DNA from: Microbaculum marinum
GTDB taxonomy: Bacteria > Pseudomonadota > Alphaproteobacteria > Rhizobiales > Tepidamorphaceae
Assembly (NCBI RefSeq): GCF_042646165.1
Contig: NZ_JBHRTC010000013.1
Direction: 5' to 3' (one strand)
DNA length: 64,000 nucleotides
The notes beneath the pieces are model-generated. The model was not told the DNA's origin and did no database searches. It worked only from the letters and a program-made list of their open reading frames with translations. The position numbers and the translations under genes were made by a program. This document shows, in pieces, positions 1 to 8,158 of this stretch (position 1 is the stretch's first letter; every line of letters begins with the position of its first letter).

Positions 1-8
1 GAGCGGAA

Positions 9-599
9 GTGAGCGAGGATCTGCGCGTCGTGCCGTTGCCGCCGTCGGAGTGGGATGAAACGTTGCGGCACATCGTCGACGACATGAACGGGGAGCCGCT
101 CAATGTCCACGCCCTGATGGCCCACCATCCGAAGCTGCTGGAAGCCTGGTGGAACTTCCGCAACTACTCCGTCCAGGGCGGCGACCTCGGCCGGCGCAAG
201 GGCGAACTGGTCATCCTGCGCACCGCGGTCCACCTGAAGGCCTGGTACGAGTGGGCGTCCCATGTCGAGCGCGCCATGGCGTGCGGTATCGCAGCCGACG
301 AGATCGAGCGTGTGAAGCACGGCGCCAGGGCTCCGGGCTGGGAGGAAAGCGAGGCGCTGCTGATCGAGGCGGTGGATGCGCTGGTGACGGAGCGCGCCCT
401 GTCGCCGGGCCTGCAGGCGCGCCTGCGCGAGCACTATTCCGTGCGGCAGGTGATGGATCTGATGGCGATCACCGGCATGTACCTGATCCTCGGCTTCATG
501 ATCAACACGTGGGACCTCGACCTCGACCCCCGGATCGCAGCGAAGCTGCCCGATGGGCTCACGAAGGAAGGCTTCCGCTCCGAGTTCCCCCCTGACTGA
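9..599 (+). CDS. Carboxymuconolactone decarboxylase (AhpD-like) family protein
   Basis: A 196-residue, probably all-helical protein. The central segment (about residues 60-100, RKGELVILRTAVHLK followed by EWASHVERAMACGI) fits the carboxymuconolactone decarboxylase/AhpD fold, whose members are small decarboxylases or peroxidase-type reductases. Only one cysteine is seen at the usual active-site position, so there is no CxxC pair and a thiol-peroxidase role is not supported. The start is a GTG at position 9, right at the window edge; an upstream start cannot be excluded. The gene precedes metF on the same strand, about 100 bp away. Family assignment is reasonable, substrate unknown; the aromatic-degradation genes further on make a decarboxylase-like role possible but this is inference. 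Confidence 0.65.
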   Translation: MSEDLRVVPLPPSEWDETLRHIVDDMNGEPLNVHALMAHHPKLLEAWWNFRNYSVQGGDLGRRKGELVILRTAVHLKAWYEWASHVERAMACGIAADEIERVKHGARAPGWEESEALLIEAVDALVTERALSPGLQARLREHYSVRQVMDLMAITGMYLILGFMINTWDLDLDPRIAAKLPDGLTKEGFRSEFPPD

Positions 600-695
600 A
601 CGCTGGGCGTGCTTGACTCGTCCTTGCGGAACGCGATCTGAATTCCATTGCACCGAACGGGCAGGATTCGGCGCGTACAAGAGGAAAGACACCCC

Positions 696-1649
696 ATGAC
701 GCTCGAACAGGGATGGCACGTCGGCACAGGCGAGGGGAAGGACACCACCAGCCGGCTGAAGCAGGTCCTGGAAGCCGGACATTTCGCGATCACCGCCGAA
801 GTGGTCCCGCCGGCCGGAACAGAGGCGCATCTGCTGATGGACAAGGCCCGCGACCTGCACGGGCTGGCCGATGCGGTCAACGTAACCGACGGTGCCGGCG
901 CGCGGGCTCACATGTGCTCGCTGGCGGCGGCTGCGATCCTGCACGAGCATGGCATCGAGCCGATCCTCCAGCTCACCTGCCGCGACCGCAATCGGATTGC
1001 GTTGCAGAGCGATCTGCTCGGCGCCGCCGCCCTCGGGATCCGCAACCTTCTCATCCTGCGCGGCGATGACCCGAGCGCTGGAGATCAGCCCGACGCGAAG
1101 GCCGTCTTCGATCTCGATTCACGCGCCCTGACCGAAACCGCGATCGGCATCCGCGACCGCAAGGAACTGCCCTCCGGCCGCGCCGTCCAGGGCGACGCTC
1201 CGTTCTTCATCGGCGGCGCCGATGCGCCCATCGATCCGCCGGCCGACTGGGAGCCCAAGGGCCTGATGGCCAAGGTCGACGCCGGAACCCAGTTCGTTCA
1301 GACGCAGTTCTGCATGGATCCGGAGGTGGTTCGGCGCTACACCGCGCGGCTGGCCGATTTCGGTCTCACCGAGAAGCTTTACGTGCTGATCGGCGTCGCT
1401 CCGCTCGCCTCCGCGAAGTCTGCACGCTGGATGAAGGAAAAGCTGTTCGGCGTCACCATTCCCGACGCAATCGTCGATCGCATGGACAAGGCCGGCGATC
1501 CGAAGGCCGAGGGGCGGGCGATCTGTGCCGAACTGCTGCAGCAGCTTTCGGAGATTCCCGGCGTTTCCGGCGCCCACATCATGGCGCCGCTCAACGAGTC
1601 CTCGATCCCGGAAGTGATAGACCGGTCCGGATTGACGAAGCGGCGGTAG
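696..1649 (+). CDS. metF: Methylenetetrahydrofolate reductase family protein (MetF-like)
   Basis: A 317-residue protein of the MTHFR TIM-barrel family, which reduces 5,10-methylene-tetrahydrofolate to 5-methyl-tetrahydrofolate using FAD and NAD(P)H. Supporting segments are ITAEVVPPAGTEA near the N terminus, the DAVNVTDGAGAR strand, LQLTCRDRNRIALQSDLLGA, and LLILRGDDPSAGDQ, matching the family's substrate/FAD-binding strands. The ATG at 696 is chosen over an in-frame upstream start at 648 because GAGGAAAG lies about 8 bases before it. The length is close to stand-alone bacterial MetF (about 300). It sits in a catabolic neighbourhood, not beside metH or metE proper. In sphingomonads a MetF works with a tetrahydrofolate-dependent O-demethylase for methoxylated aromatics, but no LigM-like demethylase is visible here, so that link is speculative. 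Confidence 0.8.
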   Translation: MTLEQGWHVGTGEGKDTTSRLKQVLEAGHFAITAEVVPPAGTEAHLLMDKARDLHGLADAVNVTDGAGARAHMCSLAAAAILHEHGIEPILQLTCRDRNRIALQSDLLGAAALGIRNLLILRGDDPSAGDQPDAKAVFDLDSRALTETAIGIRDRKELPSGRAVQGDAPFFIGGADAPIDPPADWEPKGLMAKVDAGTQFVQTQFCMDPEVVRRYTARLADFGLTEKLYVLIGVAPLASAKSARWMKEKLFGVTIPDAIVDRMDKAGDPKAEGRAICAELLQQLSEIPGVSGAHIMAPLNESSIPEVIDRSGLTKRR

Positions 1650-1807
1650 CCGGGGCGGCCTGCGCCGGCCGATCATTCGGTCCGGCAGGGTCATTTCTCG
1701 GGTACTTAGGACCACCGAACGCGCGCCTCCGGCACGCCCTTTGGCAGTCCGGCCGCAGCAGACCGCTCCAATGCAGCAGAAGCCAGAGCGGACTATGAAG
1801 CACTCCC

Positions 1808-1830
1808 ATATTGATATATTAGTATTCGAG
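1808..1830. promoter_or_regulatory. AT-rich candidate operator of the adjacent GntR regulator
   Basis: Bases 1808-1825 (ATATTGATATATTAGTAT) differ at only two positions from 6137-6154 in the divergent region between the TRAP genes and the RraA-like gene. The site ends about 10 bases before the GntR start codon, a position suited to autorepression. The core TGATATATTA is a near-palindrome. In this GC-rich DNA two such AT-rich matches are unlikely to be chance. Confidence 0.5.
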
Positions 1831-1840
1831 AGCAGTTCAG

Positions 1841-2590
1841 ATGTCCGAGATCGTCGCGCCCATGCTGGAAAGTGCCGAACCGACGCGGCCCGTTGGGGCC
1901 GCGGATCCTTTTGCCGACGTGCAGATCGACCGAAAGAAACCGGCGGCCGCCCAGGTCTACGACCAGCTTCGCTCGGCCATCATATCGCTGGCGATCCCGC
2001 CGGGCGCCACACTTGCGCGCGCGGTCCTCGCCGAACGCTTCGGCGTGAGCCAGACTCCTGTCCGGGAAGCACTCCTGAGGCTGGAGGAAGAGGGGCTGGT
2101 CGACACCTTTCCGCAGTCGGCGACACTGGTCTCGCAGATCGACCTGCAAAGCGTCAGTGAGGCGCAGTTCCTGAGGCTGTCCGTCGAGATGGAAACCGTG
2201 CGGATGCTGGCCTGCGGGATTTCGGAACCCGATCTCGAGCCGATCGAGGCGTTGATCGACCGCCAGGAGCAAGACCTGCGGCGGGACGATATTTGGGGCT
2301 TCGCCGATACCGACCGGGAAATGCACCGGACCATGCTGCAGATCGCGGGCGTGCCCGGACTGTGGTCGGTGATCCGCAGTCGCAGCGGTCATCTCGACCG
2401 GCTGCGCCACCTGCACCTGCCCACGCCCGGCAAGGCGCAAAGCGTCGTCGTCGAGCATCGCGCGATACTGGAGGCAATCAGGAAGGGCGATCCCGGCGCC
2501 GCCCAGAATGCGCTGCGCGCCCACCTGTCGGGCACGATTGCCAGCGTCGAGGAACTGCGCGAGCGGTATCCCGGATATCTGAAGGGGTGA
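1841..2590 (+). CDS. GntR-family (FadR/FCD) transcriptional regulator
   Basis: A 249-residue repressor-type protein. Residues about 33-100 form a GntR winged helix: AAAQVYDQLRSAIISLAIPPGATL, then the recognition region ERFGVSQTPVREALLRLEEEGLV. The rest is an all-helical FCD effector domain with metal-binding-type residues (DREMHRTMLQIAG, VVVEHRAILEAI). FCD regulators usually sense small organic acids. A candidate operator (1808-1830) lies just upstream and recurs in the TRAP/RraA intergenic region (6137-6158), so it probably controls the 2957-9880 module and itself. The start ATG at 1841 has no strong ribosome site. It is convergent with the TRAP permease gene. Confidence 0.9.
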   Translation: MSEIVAPMLESAEPTRPVGAADPFADVQIDRKKPAAAQVYDQLRSAIISLAIPPGATLARAVLAERFGVSQTPVREALLRLEEEGLVDTFPQSATLVSQIDLQSVSEAQFLRLSVEMETVRMLACGISEPDLEPIEALIDRQEQDLRRDDIWGFADTDREMHRTMLQIAGVPGLWSVIRSRSGHLDRLRHLHLPTPGKAQSVVVEHRAILEAIRKGDPGAAQNALRAHLSGTIASVEELRERYPGYLKG

Positions 2591-2739
2591 GCCCCGGTGC
2601 CGGCGAAGCCGGCAGCGAAAGCAGCGCTTTCGCAGGGGCGAACGCCCGAGGCCCGAAGCCGAGGGCCGGGCGGCGGCTGCCAAAGAAACGATTGTCCGCG
2701 CCATCGGGGGCACCGAACGCCGGCATCGAGCCGACCTTC

Positions 2740-2930
2740 GGCGCCGGGTACCCCCCTCTCCATCTCTCCCCCACAAAGGGGGGAGAGGGATTGTCTGAGC
2801 ATCCGCCCGTCGTGTTCGATGGCCCGGTGCCGGCTGCCCCCATCAAAGTTGGCAGCATTGCTCGAACGCTGCACCTTGCGCCCCTCTCCCCCCTTGTGGG
2901 GGAGAGGTGGAGAGGGGGGTAGGCGCCCAA
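2740..2930. repeat. Pair of inverted C/T- and G/A-rich palindromic repeats
   Basis: Two copies of a roughly 40-base element, 2751-2790 and 2881-2919, lie in opposite orientation about 90 bp apart, with similarity extending to roughly 2740 and 2930. Each copy is itself folded: CTCTCCCCC, a short CACAAA/CTTGT loop, then GGGGGAGAG. The pair fills the gap between the ends of the GntR gene and the convergent TRAP permease gene. Transcripts from either side would form strong structures here, so it may act as a bidirectional transcription end, but no T-run follows. Such elements are typical dispersed intergenic repeats of Alphaproteobacteria. Confidence 0.75.
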
Positions 2931-2939
2931 AGGGCGCCT
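2921..2939. terminator. Short perfect hairpin at convergent gene ends
   Basis: AGGCGCCC, loop AAA, GGGCGCCT: an 8-bp perfect stem about 17 bp beyond the TRAP permease stop codon. There is no T-tract on either side, so intrinsic termination is not established; it could stabilise the 3' end of the TRAP mRNA. Confidence 0.35.
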
Positions 2940-2956
2940 CGTCTTAAGCGCCGCCC

Positions 2957-4237
2957 CTACATCAGCAGGTCCGGCAGCAGCAGAACCGTCTGAGGGATCA
3001 TTGCCATGACCAGGAACAGGATCACCATGGCGACGATGAACGGCCAGGAGGCGCGTACGAACTGGCCGAAGCTGACCTTCAGGATGCCGCAGACCGTGTA
3101 CATGATCACGCCGATCGGCGGCGTGTTGCCGCCGAAGGTGATCAGGACCGTCATGATCACGCCGACGTGGACGGGATCGAAGCCCTGGGCGACCAGCGAG
3201 GGCAGGAGCAGCGGAGTCAGGAGAAGCACGTTCACGGTCGCTTCCATGATCATGCCCGCGACGAACAGCGCCGCCAGCACGATCAGCAGTGTCAGGTAGG
3301 CGCTGCCGCCGAGGTCCGCGAGCCCTTGGGTAATTTCCTGCGGGGCCTGCTCGATGATGAAGGCATGCCCGACCACCGCCGACAGGATGATGATCAGCAT
3401 CACCATGCCGATGTCGACGACCGAGTGGTTCAGCGCCTGGACGAAGTCCTTCCAGCTCATTTCCCGATAGATGAAGACGCCGACGGCGAGCGCGTAGGCG
3501 ACGACGACGGCGCCCGCCTCCGTGGCGGTAAAGAAGCCGAAGCGGAATCCTGCGAGCAGGAAGACCGGGAACATCAGCGCCCAGAAGCAGCGGCGGAAGC
3601 TTTGTGCGACTTCCCGCCTCGACGGCAGTTCCGGAAGCTCGGGCCGGTAGCCGCTCTTCTTCGCCACCATCCGGGTCACGACCATCAGGGTCGCCGTCAT
3701 CAGGATGCCGGGCACGACGCCGCCGAGCAGCAGCCGGCCGATCGACACCTCGTTTACGAAGCCGAACAGGATCAGGCCGATCGACGGTGGAATGGTGGCG
3801 GTTATGACCGACGAGAAGGCGATCACGCTGGCGGTGAAGCCTTTCGAGTAGCCGCGCTCGATCATGGTGGGGCCGAGCAGGCGGGCTTCCATCGCGGCAT
3901 CGGCGACGGCGGCGCCCGAGATGCCGCCCATGAGTGCCGACAGCACGATCGAGACCTGGGCGAGACCGCCGATCATCCAGCCCGTCAGCAGGCGAGAGAA
4001 CTCGAGCAGGCGAACCGTGATGCCGGTCGTGTTCATCAGGTTACCCGCGAGGATGAAGAACGGCACGGCGAGCAGCGGGTAGGAAAGGGTGACCCCGTAC
4101 ATACGCTGCAGGGCGACCGTCGGCGGCATGTAGTCGCTGACCAGGAAGACCGGGATCGAGGCGAGCGCCAGGGCGAATGCGACGGGAATGTTGATGAACA
4201 GGAGAACGAAAAAGATGACGCCGACGAGAATGAGCAT
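2957..4237 (-). CDS. dctM: TRAP transporter large permease (DctM)
   Basis: A 426-residue, very hydrophobic protein with about 12 membrane helices and the DctM sequence pattern: LFINIPVAFALALASIPVFL at the N terminus, VPFFILAGNLMNTTGI, LMGGISGAAVADAAMEARLL, and the conserved NTPPIGVIMYTVCGI near the C terminus. It forms the sodium-driven transport channel with DctQ and receives substrate from periplasmic DctP. An ATG 51 bases inside the longest frame is taken as start because it overlaps the stop of dctQ in a TGATG arrangement, implying translational coupling. It is the last gene of the leftward dctPQM operon. Substrate is likely an organic or sugar acid by context. Confidence 0.93.
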   Translation of the reverse strand: MLILVGVIFFVLLFINIPVAFALALASIPVFLVSDYMPPTVALQRMYGVTLSYPLLAVPFFILAGNLMNTTGITVRLLEFSRLLTGWMIGGLAQVSIVLSALMGGISGAAVADAAMEARLLGPTMIERGYSKGFTASVIAFSSVITATIPPSIGLILFGFVNEVSIGRLLLGGVVPGILMTATLMVVTRMVAKKSGYRPELPELPSRREVAQSFRRCFWALMFPVFLLAGFRFGFFTATEAGAVVVAYALAVGVFIYREMSWKDFVQALNHSVVDIGMVMLIIILSAVVGHAFIIEQAPQEITQGLADLGGSAYLTLLIVLAALFVAGMIMEATVNVLLLTPLLLPSLVAQGFDPVHVGVIMTVLITFGGNTPPIGVIMYTVCGILKVSFGQFVRASWPFIVAMVILFLVMAMIPQTVLLLPDLLM

Positions 4238-4737
4238 CACATGACGTCCCGCGAGCGGTGGGTCTCTTCCGAGCCGTGTGCGGTCCACCGCAGGATGGTC
4301 TGTTCGAGAAGCGTGATGAACATCAGCGCGAACCCGACCGGCAGGGCGGCGGTGGCCAGGCCTTCGCTGATACCCGTCATCGGCAGCGGCCGCAGGCTCT
4401 TCATCTCGGCGAACCGGAGACCGTGCCAGGCAAGAAATCCGAGCAGGGCCATCACGACGAGGCCGTTAAACGTCTCGAGCAGGCGACGCGCCCGTTTCGA
4501 CAGCAGGTCGGCAATCGCCGGAACGCTGAAATGGCCGTAGTTCTGCAACGTCACGTCGGCCGCCAGCAGGCACAGCCAGACGAACATCGCCTGGGTCACC
4601 TCGATCGCCCAGATGACCGGATGGCCGAAGTAGCGGCCGGCCGTGGCAATGAAGACGAGCACGAATATCGAGAGCAGCAGGCTAGCCGCGACGCCGCGCT
4701 CGACGCGCCGCAGCCAGAAAAGCAGCGTCCTGATCAT
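4237..4737 (-). CDS. dctQ: TRAP transporter small permease (DctQ)
   Basis: A 166-residue protein with four predicted membrane helices: residues near 18-40 (SLLLSIFVLVFIATAGRYF), AIEVTQAMFVWLCLLAADV, LVVMALLGFLAWHGL and a C-terminal LPVGFALMFITLLEQ. The GRYFG and WAIEVTQ segments are typical of DctQ. DctQ is an essential partner of DctM in TRAP transporters. The start at 4737 (MIRTLL) is preferred over an upstream ATG at 4794 because a GAGG motif sits 5-6 bases before it. Its stop codon overlaps the dctM start by one base. It lies downstream of dctP, with a 235-bp gap holding a strong hairpin. Confidence 0.9.
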   Translation of the reverse strand: MIRTLLFWLRRVERGVAASLLLSIFVLVFIATAGRYFGHPVIWAIEVTQAMFVWLCLLAADVTLQNYGHFSVPAIADLLSKRARRLLETFNGLVVMALLGFLAWHGLRFAEMKSLRPLPMTGISEGLATAALPVGFALMFITLLEQTILRWTAHGSEETHRSRDVM

Positions 4738-4935
4738 GACAACCTCGCGCCCGGCCTTGCCGCATCGTACCGCATGTACGGGGAAGTCGGGCATCCGTGG
4801 GGCAGATCGGCTCGCGGCCCGATCTTCGGTGACGGAATGTTCATCGGGCGGGCCTGCGTCCGGCTAATCGCGCTTCTTCGGGTGGCCGGTCGGCCTGCCT
4901 GCGCCTGACCCGGTATCGCCGAGCGCTTCGCGGAA

Positions 4936-4964
4936 CGCTCCACGCGGTCGGCCCGCGTGGAGCG
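4936..4964 (-). terminator. Perfect 11-bp hairpin between dctP and dctQ
   Basis: CGCTCCACGCG, a 7-base loop, then CGCGTGGAGCG. It begins 8 bases after the dctP stop codon on the minus strand and lies upstream of dctQM. No T-run follows. A partial terminator or 3'-end stabiliser here would let the binding protein be made in excess over the membrane subunits. Comparable hairpins occur after tctC and phnD in this window. Confidence 0.55.
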
Positions 4965-4972
4965 CATCGACG

Positions 4973-5953
4973 CTACTGCTTGCCCATCGTCTTCTTGGTC
5001 TCGGTGATCATCTCGGTGAGGCCGAGTTTCTCGTAGACAGGCTGCACGGCTTCGCGGAACGGCGCGGTATCGATCTTGTGGACCTTCACGCCTTCCTTCT
5101 CGATATCGGCGAAGATCTTGCTTTCCTGGTCGACATTCGACTGCAGCACCGCGGCCCCCGCCTTCCGGGCTTCTTCCTCGACGATTGTGCGCAGATCCTC
5201 AGGCAGCGAGGCGAGCCACTTCGCGCTGACCAGCAGGCCGCTCATCAGGTAGATATGCTCGGTGACGGTGACGTCGCTGACGACCTCGTAGAGCTTGGCG
5301 CCCCAGATCGCCGACGGCTGCGCTTCGGCACCGTCGATGACGCCGGTCTGCAGCGAGGGATAGACCTCGGCCCAGGCGAGCGGCGTCGGAACCGCGCCCA
5401 TGGCGCCGATCGTCTCGATCCACAGCGGCTGCCCGATCGTGCGCACCCGCACGCCTTCCAGGTCCGCCGGCGTCGATATCGGCTTCTTGGTCAGCATGTT
5501 GCGGGCGCCTTGATACCAGTTGAAGGATAGCAGCGTGAGGCCCGTCTTCTCCTCCAGCTCCTTGTTCCAGGCGGCGAAGGTCGGCGAATCGACGAGGTCG
5601 ACAAGTTCGTTGACGCTGTCGAACACGTAGGGGGCGACGAGCACGTTGAACTGCGGCACGAACACAGAGACGCGGGAGGCCTCGACGAAGGTGCCGACGT
5701 TGGCGCCGGCCTGCGCCTGGTCCATCATGTCCTGTGTGTCGCCGAGCTGCGAACTCGGGAAGATCTGCACCTCGACCTTGCCGCCGGTCCGTTCCTCGAC
5801 AGCCTTCTTCATCGCTTCGGCGCCCACGACCAGCGGGTCGCCCGGTGCGAGCACCGTGCCGAGCCGCAAGGTGTAGTCCGCCGCATTGGCCGACATCGGT
5901 GCCGTCGCCATTACGAGCAGTGCAGCGCGGCAAAAGACTCCTGATATGCGCAT
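4973..5953 (-). CDS. dctP: TRAP transporter substrate-binding protein (DctP)
   Basis: A 326-residue periplasmic binding protein. Residues 1-24 are a Sec signal peptide ending SANA-AD. The mature protein has the DctP pattern: LRLGTVLAPGDPLVVGAEAMKK, GGKVEVQIFPSSQLGD, then ADLEGVRVRTIGQPL with the conserved arginine that binds a carboxylate, and LAWAEVYPSLQTGVIDGAEAQP. DctP proteins capture organic acids, often hydroxy- or sugar acids, and hand them to DctQM. A good ribosome site (GGGAGGACGAC before ATG) fixes the start. It is the first gene of the dctPQM operon, divergent from the RraA/lactonase/dehydratase genes across a 440-bp region with an operator-like site. Confidence 0.93.
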   Translation of the reverse strand: MRISGVFCRAALLVMATAPMSANAADYTLRLGTVLAPGDPLVVGAEAMKKAVEERTGGKVEVQIFPSSQLGDTQDMMDQAQAGANVGTFVEASRVSVFVPQFNVLVAPYVFDSVNELVDLVDSPTFAAWNKELEEKTGLTLLSFNWYQGARNMLTKKPISTPADLEGVRVRTIGQPLWIETIGAMGAVPTPLAWAEVYPSLQTGVIDGAEAQPSAIWGAKLYEVVSDVTVTEHIYLMSGLLVSAKWLASLPEDLRTIVEEEARKAGAAVLQSNVDQESKIFADIEKEGVKVHKIDTAPFREAVQPVYEKLGLTEMITETKKTMGKQ

Positions 5954-6395
5954 GTCGTCCTCCCTTTAGGATGGGCGCCTTTCGCGGAGCGGGCCACGAT
6001 CGGGCGCTGCGGGAAACGCCGGATTTCCGACGGTTACCCTGTTTCCTCGATTGTCCCCGATCTGATTTCCGCAGCAGCCACGCCGCCGATGGCCGGGGTC
6101 CACGACCGCGCCATCCGGTTGACGCGACCAGCTTGAATATTAATATATTAGTGTCTCGTTACGTCAAGGCGGTATTGCGCATCGAGCGCCGCTGCGGCAT
6201 CCAGACGACAATGTATACGGGAGCCGCCGCGAAGGGTGGCCGATGAGGAGACGCTCGTGACTGCACCATTGCCCGGACCAGACGGGGGCGCTTCCAGCGT
6301 GCGTGCTGCTATGGTGCAGTTCCCGGGAGAACCGGCCGGTGCGACCGGCCGGACCGGGGCGTGGACCGCGAGACCAAACCGGGGCGAAGAATGAC
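5954..6395. promoter_or_regulatory. Divergent promoter region between dctPQM and the RraA-like operon
   Basis: A 442-bp stretch without a convincing gene. It must hold promoters for both flanking operons. The only AT-rich part is around 6131-6160, with the candidate GntR operator at 6137-6158. A short palindrome, CCGGCCGG-type, occurs near 6333-6352. Nothing else recognisable was seen. Confidence 0.6.
6137..6158. promoter_or_regulatory. AT-rich candidate GntR operator, second copy
   Basis: ATATTAATATATTAGTGT matches 1808-1825 at 16 of 18 positions. It contains the perfect palindromes TAATATATTA (6141-6150) and ATATTAATAT (6137-6146). Lying between the divergent dctPQM and RraA/lactonase/dehydratase operons, it is well placed for coordinate repression of both by the regulator at 1841. 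Confidence 0.55.
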
Positions 6396-7121
6396 ATGAC
6401 GCAATCGAGCAGCCTGACCGACGGGAACCGTGAGAAACTGCGGGGCGTCAGCACCGCGACCCTGACCACCGCCTTGTTCAAGCGTGGTTTGCGCAACACA
6501 TTCATGCAGGGCCCGATCCGGATCAATCCGGGCGCCAATCTGGTTGGCGAGGCCTATACGCTGCGCTACATCCCGGCGCGCGAGGACATCGACACGATCG
6601 ACGTGTTCCTCGATCCCGCACATCCGCAGCGCAAGGGCATTGAGGCCTGCCCGCCCGGCCATGTGATGGTCATCGATTCCCGCGGTGACGCCGAGGCGGC
6701 GTCCGCCGGCGGCATTCTGATCACCCGATTGATGGTGCGCGGCGTCGCCGGAATAGTCACCGACGGCGGCTTTCGCGACACGCCGGAGATCGCCGCCATG
6801 GCGATCCCGGCCTACCACGCGAAGCCGTCGGCGCCGACGAACCTCGTGAGAAACCACGCCGTCGATCTGAACGTACCGATCGGCTGCGGCAAGGTCCCGG
6901 TCTACCCCGGCGACATCGTCGTGGGCGACGGCGAGGGCGTGGTCGTGATTCCCGCGCATCTGGCCAACGAGATCGCCGAGGAAGCCCACGAGATGACCGC
7001 CTACGAGGACTTCGTCACCGAGCGTGTGCAGAACGGTCAGTCCATCGTCGGGCTTTATCCCGCGACCGACAAATCGAACCTCGAGGCCTTCGCCGCATGG
7101 CGCAAGAAGAAGGGGCGATAG
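6396..7121 (+). CDS. RraA-family aldolase-like protein
   Basis: A 241-residue member of the RraA/HMG-aldolase family. Key parts: VSTATLTTALFKRGL at the N terminus, AYTLRYIPAREDID, PGHVMVIDSRGDAEAASAGGILITRLMVRGVAGIVTDGGFRD (the family's metal and pyruvate-enolate binding region, including GGFRD), and YPGDIVVGDGEGVVVIP. Family members are divalent-metal class II aldolases or oxaloacetate-type decarboxylases; the name ribonuclease regulator is usually misapplied. It starts the rightward operon and is 4 bases from the lactonase gene. With the dehydratase downstream it may cleave a 2-keto-3-deoxy acid to pyruvate and an aldehyde (inference). The ATG at 6396 follows GGGGCGAAGA. Confidence 0.8.
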   Translation: MTQSSSLTDGNREKLRGVSTATLTTALFKRGLRNTFMQGPIRINPGANLVGEAYTLRYIPAREDIDTIDVFLDPAHPQRKGIEACPPGHVMVIDSRGDAEAASAGGILITRLMVRGVAGIVTDGGFRDTPEIAAMAIPAYHAKPSAPTNLVRNHAVDLNVPIGCGKVPVYPGDIVVGDGEGVVVIPAHLANEIAEEAHEMTAYEDFVTERVQNGQSIVGLYPATDKSNLEAFAAWRKKKGR

Positions 7122-7125
7122 GCGC

Positions 7126-7935
7126 ATGTCCGCGTTGATGCAGGATATCGACGCGTTCGACGTGCCAGCCCGCGGCATCGCGATCTGGTTCCTCGGCCAG
7201 AACGGCTGGGTGATCAAGTCGCCGGGCGGCACGACGATTGCCGTCGACCCCTACCTGTCCGACATCAACGCGGGTCGTCGTCCGGGCATCGACAGCGCGC
7301 GACGCCTTCCGATCTTCATCGATCCCGAAAACCTGAAGGTCGACCTGTTCCTGTGCACCCACAGCCATATCGACCATGCCTGCCCGGTCACCATCGAGGG
7401 CAGTCACAAGGCTGGTACGACACGGTTCGCGGGGCCGGCGGAAACCCAGGCGGTCTTCGCCAGGGCGGGGGTCGGCGAGGCCGAGCGCGAGGTCACCTTT
7501 CCCAACCAGGTGTTCGCCATCGGCGACATCACCATCACCGGCACCTATGCATTGCCGACCGACGACACCGATCTCAACCACATGGGTTTCGTCTTCCAGG
7601 TCGACGGCGGCCCGCGTTTCTACGTCACCGGCGATTCCGCCCCGGTGGGGTTGCTGCGATACGCAAGGAAGTTCGAGCCCCAGCTGATGGCGGTCTGCAT
7701 CAACGGCGGCTTCTCCAACCTCAGCCACTGGGAAGCCGCCGAACTCGTCCGAGAGGTGGACCCGGAGCTCGCCTTCCCGTGCCACTACGACATGTTTGCC
7801 GACAATACCTGTCCGCCGCACATGTTCCGCGCTTCGCTGACCATCCAGGGCGTCGGCGAAAAGTACCGGCTGCCCGAATACGAGACGCCGTTCGTGTACG
7901 TCATGGGCGAGGGAGGACGCGGATGGTCGGGATGA
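7126..7935 (+). CDS. MBL-fold metal-dependent hydrolase, UlaG-like lactonase
   Basis: A 269-residue metallo-beta-lactamase-fold protein. The zinc-binding motif appears as CTHSHIDHACP (HxHxDH), with further ligands in FYVTGDSAP and in FPCHYDMFADN, the last being characteristic of the UlaG family of L-ascorbate-6-phosphate lactonases. The N-terminal IWFLGQNGWVIKSPGGTTIAVDPYLSD is the usual first hairpin. It is translated 4 bases after the RraA-like gene and precedes the IlvD/EDD dehydratase, so a sugar- or hydroxy-acid lactone is the likely substrate. Cytoplasmic, as no signal peptide is present. The exact substrate is not predictable from sequence. Confidence 0.8.
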   Translation: MSALMQDIDAFDVPARGIAIWFLGQNGWVIKSPGGTTIAVDPYLSDINAGRRPGIDSARRLPIFIDPENLKVDLFLCTHSHIDHACPVTIEGSHKAGTTRFAGPAETQAVFARAGVGEAEREVTFPNQVFAIGDITITGTYALPTDDTDLNHMGFVFQVDGGPRFYVTGDSAPVGLLRYARKFEPQLMAVCINGGFSNLSHWEAAELVREVDPELAFPCHYDMFADNTCPPHMFRASLTIQGVGEKYRLPEYETPFVYVMGEGGRGWSG

Positions 7936-7963
7936 GCGTTGAGGCGAGGTCTTGCCTATCCAT

Positions 7964-8072
7964 CGTCATCCCGGAAGCCGCAAGGCGGCTATCCGGGAGC
8001 GGGGAGCCGAGGCAGGTGCGGTCGCTCTCCGATCCCGGCTCTGCGCGCTACCGCGCTTCGGCCGGGATGACG
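7964..8072. repeat. Palindromic dispersed repeat, family A, copy 1
   Basis: A 109-bp element opening with CGTCATCCCGGAAGCCG and closing with GGCCGGGATGACG, so its ends are inverted repeats, with inner complementary stretches (CTATCCGGG, GATCCCGGCTCTGCGCG). The same element occurs three and a half times at 44589-45233. It fills most of the 223-bp gap between the lactonase and dehydratase genes. No coding content. Confidence 0.8.
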
Positions 8073-8158
8073 GCGGAGAGGGGAGAGCGCGACGATGGCC
8101 CGGCGCCGCCCCCGAAAGCGGCGGCTGTTCGGACGGAACTTGCTAGAGGAACCCAGAC

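Noticed and set aside
648..695. A longer N terminus for the MetF-like protein.
   Set aside because: The ATG at 696 has a clear ribosome site, and the added 16 residues do not resemble the family.
3167..4540. A long plus-strand open frame opposite dctM and dctQ.
   Set aside because: It is antisense to two well-supported membrane genes and its composition (Arg, Asp, His, Gln-rich) is typical of shadow frames in GC-rich DNA.
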